Positions 57,491 through 64,000 of a DNA stretch of 64,000 bases are shown here, piece after piece. The position numbers and the translations under genes are program-made. Each line of letters starts with the position of its first letter. Position 1 is the first letter of the stretch. Below the pieces are notes generated by a model. That model saw only the letters and a list, made by a program, of their open reading frames with translations. It did no database searches and had not been told where the DNA came from. Source of the DNA: Chrysopilus asiliformis. Lineage: Eukaryota > Arthropoda > Insecta > Diptera > Rhagionidae. The stretch lies in the NCBI GenBank assembly GCA_964034945.1, contig OZ035960.1:76603331-76667330 (forward strand). The letters are read 5' to 3'.

Positions 57491-58119
57491 GCTGCGTTCC
57501 CGACCCATGTAAAAACTACTGCGAAGTACTGACCAGCAACTTTTCTCGGGAACGCACTTTTGGATGATTACTAGTAAAATATAACCTCACAATTATAGAG
57601 CGCACACAATTTGAAAATTGTAAAGATGAAAATAATTTCGCAATCAACAGAGATACAAAATATCTGAGAAGAAAATGAAATTAAATAGAATAAATGAACC
57701 TGCAATGAGGGAAAAGGCCATATTTTATGCGTTATCGCCATAATTTCGAGATCAGAAACAAAACACTATTTCGGTTCAACACATATTTCAATTTAGAGAT
57801 ATTAGACATTCGGGTGGTTATTCCAACACAGTAATTGCAATCTAATTTCATTCTGGAGAACATTTGTACTTCAAATCAAATGTTTTCCTTGATTTTTCAT
57901 AGCGGAAGTGTTTTAATGCACGAAAACAAACAAAAGTGACAATTCGTTCTAACCTTAAAACCCGGATTTTCACCTATTGGAAAACTTAGGAAGTTCGGAC
58001 ATCTGACGGAATTTTTTGTCAAAATTGCACACGAAAATTTACTGCGGACTAAGAGGATGTGTAGATGCGAATGTTCCGCAGTACTTCGCAGTAGGTTTTT
58101 CATGGACCGGGAACGCAGC
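57491..58119. mobile_element. TA-flanked MITE with about 40-bp termini
   Basis: GCTGCGTTCCCGACCCATGT at the left, inverted GCTGCGTTCCCGGTCCATGA at the right, both leading to AACTACTGCGAAGTACTG-like words. TA lies on both sides. Non-coding. Confidence 0.87.
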
Positions 58120-59367
58120 TAATGGAAGTATAATCTCCAATAATACGCTAAGAAATCGAATAGCGCGAAACACAGCTAGATTCTCTTTCGCACATTTTGA
58201 CTCTCACTTTCAAAATGGATCCCCTTGATACCATTACCAACCTTGACGAGTACATAGGGATGTGTTAGCAACCTTGTTTGAAGAAATAGGGTGGCCAACT
58301 AATCAAATCATCTGTTGATGTTTGAGGTTATGTTGAATGGTTCCTGACATATTCTTCATTCAAAATGCCAAATGGAGTGTATAAAACAAACGTGTCTATC
58401 TCAAAGGGCATGTTTGATTGATTCTAATCACAAAATTAAAATGGCACTTCAAACTTATTATTATACTTTTCACTTCGCGACATAATCAAATAAATTCGCG
58501 CCAAAATACTATTAGATGACATTTACACAAAACACGATTAGCAACCTTTCATTCTCGTGTGATAAACAAGGCGACCGGTAAGAGAAAGAAAGATCAAGAT
58601 ATGTGTTTGGCATAATTGACAGCTGGCTGCTGCTGCGGGGACTCTCAACTTTAACTTTCAAGTGAAAAAGTGTAGCATTTGCGTTTTGTACTGATTTTTT
58701 TCGAATTTTTGAAGAACCAAATGTGCCTACTAGATTTAGCAAGTAAAGACTAACTATCTGTGTAATTTTCATGTAATTTGAACATGACTGCAGGTGAATT
58801 GACATGAAATTTGTATAACGCAAAATGTTTACGAGTACAATTAGGTTGGCGACTACAGAATCCCAAAGTCAAATCTGCTGCCGTGCCATTTTTCGGCTCG
58901 GATGCTATGTCCATTGTATATAAGTCAGTGATTAAAACGGAGTTAGCGGTAATTGTTTTGGAGTTTTTGGGTTTAAATTGTGTATACAACATACTTCCTT
59001 GTCGATATACTGAAATTTTTCCAATATTTATTGTTATTGCTTATTTTCTAAAAGTAAAGGCGATTTGTTTGCATTAGTGGAATTTTGCAGTTTTTGCTTT
59101 AAAAATTACACGATTATAGCGACCAAATAATTTTTTTTTAAACCGTACACCAAATACTACTGGAAATTATTAAAAATAATTTTGGTTTAAATCTGTCATC
59201 ATCACGTAAAATTTCAAAATTAACGAAAATAGCTATTTTTGACCTGTCCATTCTAATATTTATGTAGGTTGCGATTAGTATTGAACTCCTCGACCAATGA
59301 GATCAAAACTTTCGTGTCTTTATCGTTGAATGCTTTGATCTATATTGAGCTTTACTCGATGAGATCG
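58120..59367. other. Unassigned sequence
   Basis: Several overlapping frames (58512-59077) are mutual shadows without domains. No repeat ends recognised. Confidence 0.4.
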
Positions 59368-59375
59368 GTCTCACG

Positions 59376-59968
59376 TAGGCATGCAACATCGTTCATAAAA
59401 CCTCGATATATCGAAAATCGATGTTTTTTTTAAGGCGACATCGATGTCAAAAAACATCGCCCTGAAAACATCGATACCTCGATGTTTTGAAAAAGTTAAA
59501 TTTAATAAATAATTTAACCACCTGGCGGATGCTCTACTGTGGGTGGAGTGCACCCAGGTAGAATTAACACGGTTTTAATTTTTCTTATACGTTGAACCAC
59601 CAAAAATTCGCAAAAAACTATTTTTTTTTGAAATACCGGCATATCTTCACAACGGCTTGAGATACATAGTTCTAGTAAAAGACATAAATGTGGCAAATTT
59701 TATTGTCTCCCAGTTTTGTAATCCATAAGCCTACTGGAAAATAGTTAGTTTCGGAATAAAACGCAAAAAACGAAATCGTAGTTTTTAAAAAGCCGCCGTT
59801 TTGGTTACTTCTAGTTAACGCATTTCCACATCAGGACCAAACTTCTCTGTAAAATTTCATGGCTAGCTCTGGTATTTTTTGCGAAATCTTGTAGAAAGAT
59901 GAAACCGAAAATTGATACCAAAGGAAATTTAAACAAATCTTTAAGTCGAGGTATCGTTGGCATCCCTA
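59376..59968. mobile_element. hAT MITE with perfect 8-bp target duplication
   Basis: GTCTCACG occurs at 59368-59375 and 59969-59976. The ends read TAGGCATGCAACATCG and inverted TAGGGATGCCAACGAT, which fit the hAT terminal consensus. Just inside the left end several ATCGATGTTTT/AAAACATCGAT words alternate. No transposase. Confidence 0.9.
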
Positions 59969-60065
59969 GTCTCACGGCATAAATATTTCGGGCTTAAGCG
60001 GTCCCTACACGTTCAATCTTGCAGTCAATCATCGCATGCTGTGACAGCATTTTGAACGTCTATGG

Positions 60066-60772
60066 CAGGGCCAGGAAAGATTTGAAAGTTCTCGGGCATC
60101 CACTACCACTGACAAGCGATTTACTTGTTTATATGGCTTACTCTCCGAGCCACTTTGTTGAAAGCTCTTTTTCGTTATGCTTGGTTTTGACACTGTTAAT
60201 TGTTTTACTTTACGTTAAAAAAAAAGTTTTGATAATGAAAAACTTTTATATGAAATTTCCGAATTACAATCGGAAAATAATAATAATTTCATAAAATCAA
60301 AAACATTAATTTGATCAATTGATATTTTATGAAACGACTGAAAATGCCTATTTAAATCGTATTTTTTTATTGTTTTAATTTCCTGAAATCATAGTAAACA
60401 TTGCATTGTGTTATCACACCGAATAAGAAAACAATCATGTCCAAAAGTCGTGTCGTCTTTTGAGACAGAACGCTTCATGATTTTCAACAGTGTTAAATAC
60501 ACCACCGCTTCAGTCAATGTCCTAATGACAACTGAACTAATAAAAATCTCTCGCATAAATGGCCTCACTTAGAACTCAGCAAAGCTCCATGATATGCAAA
60601 ATGCCCAAGTGGAAGCAGAACGGGTTATATGCAAAGTGAAACAGATTATTTCTTTCATATGCGTATGTATGCAGTTTGCGTACAAGCTAGAATGAAACGG
60701 GTAGCATGAAGAATCGATGGATAGAAGGGCAATTTGAGCCTCGATGTTGCCCTTGGTGCACATGGCTGCAGA
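60066..60772. repeat. 0.7-kb direct repeat, copy 1
   Basis: It begins GGGCCAGGAAAG and ends ACATGGCTGCAGAG. Copy 2 is at 61987-62730. A minus-strand frame of about 64 codons (ending SWSFAEF) is open in both copies but shows no domain. The ends lack TG/CA, so an LTR pair is not shown. Confidence 0.85.
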
Positions 60773-60792
60773 GGGCTGGTCTATGGTGATTA

Positions 60793-60900
60793 GGGCCTGC
60801 AAAATTACCGAGTTTCGGATTTACCGGTAAACGGTAAATATTTTTAGTAAAAACCGGTTTACCGGTATTTACCGGTAAATCGCTATTTAGATAAAACAAA
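60793..60900 (+). mobile_element. Possible hAT terminus
   Basis: TAGGGCCTGCAAAATTACCG followed by repeated TTTACCGGT words resembles ends of some BED-type hAT elements. No partner end was found. Confidence 0.4.
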
Positions 60901-61070
60901 TCATGTATAGCATATTAGTGACAGTGAAAGGAAAAAAACGTACGAAGAAATAAGTAACAATAATTTTATAATTCAATAATAAAACCAAAATACATTAATT
61001 ACGGCTACAAATGCCAAATATGGTTGTTTTTTCTTTTCTGTTTTGTTTTGATTTTTTTTCTCTAATGTAA

Positions 61071-61332
61071 TATCGTCGGCTAAAAATGAAATTGTGCTAA
61101 GTCCATTTGGTATAATATTCCAGAAGAGCAATGAAAACCTTGTTAAATCGTTTTAATTCTCTTTCAATAATACTGAGTTTTCTTTAAATGAGAAAAATTG
61201 GGCTCAGTTTTCTTTAAATGAGACTCTGTTTTCTTTAAATGAAAATTAAAATGATTTAACAAGGGTTTTTATTGCTCTTCTGTCAAATTTGGTATAATGG
61301 ACTTAGCACAATTTCACTTTTAGCCGACGATA
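61071..61332. mobile_element. 262-bp MITE
   Basis: TATCGTCGGCTAAAAATGAA at the left returns inverted at the right, and arms pair for about 90 bp. The centre repeats TTTTCTTTAAATGA three times. The ends contain TA, so a TA target is possible. A half copy lies at 23170. Confidence 0.85.
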
Positions 61333-61986
61333 TGTACATATATTGCATATTACATATTTTATCATTTACTTATGTACATGTACTAGAAGTATACTTCAGT
61401 TTGCTCTTACATTCGGAAAGCTTGTAAATATTGGGCTTTTTCGATAATTAAGATTTTTACAAAAAATTTACGATTTTGACATTTTTGAATTATCAGAAAA
61501 GCCCATTATCAAAAGTTATTTCATTAAAACATTTCAAGACCTCGGTGCAAAAAGCGGTCACCTCCACTTTTTGACGAAAATGAGTTATTGCAGTGGGCGC
61601 AAGAATAAACGTATGCGCATATTTGGCTGCAAACTCCGGACTCGTTGGAGGACTGTGTAAAAAGTTATTAAAGAAAAGGAGACGACTGAAAGCATTGTTT
61701 CATATAATTTTACGCAGATTTTTTTTTCAAAAAATCTTTAATTTTTTCTGAGAGTTTTGTTTTGTGAAATTGAATATTTTTTTATTTGTTTATTTTTAAA
61801 CGCTATTGAACATTTTTTTGACTGTATTTTGTAGCCAATAATGCATTTTGAAAACCGCTAATATCCTCTTGGGTGCCAGAAACAGCTATCTCCAAAATTT
61901 AAAATGTCCATAACTTTTTCGAAAAAAAAAAATATAGATTTATCTCAAATTAAAACGATGTAAGAATACATGTTTGATTTAAATCA
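61333..61986. other. AT-rich, no gene seen
   Basis: No reading frame with a domain. Confidence 0.45.
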
Positions 61987-62730
61987 GGGCCAGGAAAGCT
62001 TTCAAAGTTCTCGGGCATCCACTACCACTGACAAGCGATTTACTTGTTTATATGGCTTGCTCTCCGAGCCTAGTTCAAACTTTGTTGTAAGCTCTTTTTC
62101 ATTATTTTTGGTTTTGACACACTGTTAATTGTTTTACTTTACGTTAAAAATAGGTTTGACAAAGAAAAAATTTTATGTTAAATTTCCGAATCACAATCGG
62201 AAAATAAAAATGAAATTATTAAAATCAAAAACATTCATTTGATCAATTGATATTTTATGGAGTTACTAAAACGCCTATTTAAATCGTATTTTTTGTTGTT
62301 TTAGTTCCCTGAAATCATATTAAACATTGCATTATTTTATCAAACCTAAAAAAGAAACACTCATGTCCAAAACTCGTGTCGTCTTTTGAGACAATACGCT
62401 TTATGATTTTTAGCAGTGTTAATTTTTTCGCTACGTTCACAACGCGAAATACACCACCGCTTCAGTCAATGTCCTAATGACAACTGAGCTAATAAAAATC
62501 TCTCGCATAAATGGCCTTACTTAGAACTCAGCAAAGCTCCATGGTATGCAAAATGCACAAGTGGAAGCAGAACGGGTTATATGCAAAGTGAAACAGATTA
62601 TTTCTTTCATATGCGCATGTATGCAGTTTGTGTACAAGCCAGAATGAAACGGGTAGCATGAAGAATCGATGGATAAAAGGGCAATTTGAGCTTCGAAGTT
62701 GCCCTTGGTGCACATGGCTGCAGAGCGCTG
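61987..62730. repeat. 0.7-kb direct repeat, copy 2
   Basis: Close match to 60066-60772, with a 34-bp extra segment near 62424-62450. Flanks differ on both sides. Confidence 0.85.
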
Positions 62731-63423
62731 ATATAAAGTATCACGAGGGAGATTTGTTCTTTTTATTAAATTCGATGTGAATAAAGGAAGAAAGAGAATT
62801 TTTGTTTTACCATTGATAATCATAACATTGTGCAGCAAGTTAAGAAAAATAATTGAGTGTAAGAAATTAAATTGTACAAAATAAAAGTAACAAAAAAGGA
62901 CACAAAATTGTTTTACAGTAAACAACATTACTTAATAAAAGGTGAGAAAAAAATAATATAACATCTCCCTCAATTATGCCTTCTTTTTCACGATTTCCCA
63001 CAGTTAACCACTTCATGCACTGCATTTTTTGAGATGATTAGCACGAAAAAATGATGTGTCTTTTTTGTATAAAACTGCTTTATTTGACTTTATTAAATAC
63101 AAATCCTTTCAATTTTAAGGACGAAAAATTCAAAAATAATATTGTAAATAATATTGTCTGTATATCAATATATGGATATATGTAGGATACTGGGACTTAT
63201 ATTTTAAAATCATATATTTAACAATGTTCTGCTACTTCGATTTTTTTGACAAAAATATATATTTTAGTAGAATAAACAAAGATTATTTTGTGAAAATATG
63301 GAGGACGTGTTCGGTCCAAATTCTGAGAAATTTTTTTTTTAATTTTTAAGATTTTTTTTTCTTTTTAAAATTGTCAAACATTTTTTATACTTTTTTCACA
63401 ACATTGTCGGATGCGTCACTACA
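62731..63423. other. Unassigned sequence
   Basis: AT-rich. CTCCCTCAATTATGCCTTCT (near 62967) resembles a phrase at 39310 in Vps52 intron 5, perhaps a short shared repeat. Confidence 0.45.
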
Positions 63424-63462
63424 ACATATAACATAACATAACATATAACATATAACATAACG
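63424..63462. repeat. ATAAC microsatellite
   Basis: Runs of CATAACATATAACATA type, directly next to Helitron H1 units. Confidence 0.85.
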
Positions 63463-63700
63463 TGATTATCCTTTTCTCCAAATTTTCCAGAAAAAAATCT
63501 ATTCTGGGGGTTTTTGGGGTCGCTGAATCCGAATCTGTCATTAAAAAGTCTGTAAGGATAACGGAAGGTCCTGTAAGGATAACGATTATCCTTCTCCTCA
63601 AATTTTCCGGAAAAAATCTATTCTGGGGGTTTTTGGGGTCGCTGAATCCGAATGTGTCATTACAAAGTCTGTAAGGACAACGGAAGGTCCTATAAAGCTG
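63463..63700 (+). repeat. Helitron H1 tandem units (two)
   Basis: GGGGGTTTTTGGGGTCGCTG at about 63505 and 63624, 119 bp apart, with GGAAGGTCCTRTAARG between. Confidence 0.85.
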
Positions 63701-64000
63701 GTCCTACAATTGGAGCGGTGCGGTTAGCTCAGAGCGGCAGGGCGACAGCCGCAGTCATTTTTAAACCGAAATTACGCGGCGCGGTTGCAGCTCAATTTGT
63801 GTTCTCATAACATAAAAATCGCAGAAAATTTGAAGATTATTAATTTTTCCGTTTCATTTTCCGTTTCGAATGCGTTTTCAAAGTTCTTTTCCATCTTTTT
63901 ACTTGATAAAAATATTTGCAACAACACTCAGAAAACATAAACAACTGTCACCGCTTCCAACCGCGTTTTTTTTTCGCGGTTAAAAAAAAATGCACTAAAA
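63701..64000. other. Unassigned end of window
   Basis: Starts with a GC-richer patch that could be the end of another element (CTGGTCCTACAATTGGAGCG). A CCGCG/CGCGG stem with a T-rich loop lies at 63961-63985. The partner end would be outside the window. Confidence 0.4.

Noticed and set aside
60066..62730. The 0.7-kb direct repeats as LTRs of one retrotransposon
   Set aside because: No TG/CA ends, no primer-binding site, no target duplication and no gag or pol in the 1.2 kb between them. Kept only as a direct repeat.

Overview
This is AT-rich eukaryotic DNA, most likely from an insect and probably a fly. The basis is a complete insect-like Vps52 gene with GT-AG introns, including one of 58 nt, together with insect-type repeats: INE-1/DINE-like Helentron elements, BEL/Pao, copia, mariner, pogo/Tigger, hAT, Harbinger MITEs and Helitrons. 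No bacterial genes, CRISPR array, rRNA or intact tRNA is visible. The species is inferred only.

One host gene is recognised with confidence: Vps52, on the minus strand at 33728-51769. It encodes a subunit of the GARP/EARP vesicle-tethering complex. Six coding exons (51035-51769, 50761-50976, 49818-49973, 47183-47301, 41096-41216, 33728-34357) join in frame to 658 residues plus stop. Introns 2 to 5 are filled with transposons: DINE copies, a BEL/Pao element with LTR and gag-protease-start of RT, a second broken BEL/Pao, copia fragments, a Tigger transposase and a Helitron.

Region 1-17 kb holds a direct segmental duplication of about 3-4 kb (copy A 2330-6590, copy B 11045-14320). Comparing the two copies gives empty sites that prove three insertions: a DINE in A, and a foldback element and a TTA-flanked MITE in B. 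A complete non-autonomous Helitron (14239-16024) follows, carrying a mariner remnant and a Harbinger element with part of its transposase. Region 17-33 kb holds Helitron remnants, DINE copies, foldbacks, two hAT transposase remnants of the zinc-finger MYM/DUF4371 type, a mariner remnant, pogo-type elements and a Helitron with a 120-bp tandem repeat. Region 52-64 kb holds more MITEs, a hAT MITE with a perfect 8-bp target duplication, and a 0.7-kb direct repeat.

I found no new multi-gene system. The most informative signals are the dense set of MITEs with TTA/TAA target duplications, a nearly perfect 384-bp palindrome, a 120-bp minisatellite carried by Helitron-type elements at several loci, a SANT-like coding exon, and transposon insertions very close to Vps52 splice sites. 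Boundaries of degenerate repeats are approximate because they were read by eye.
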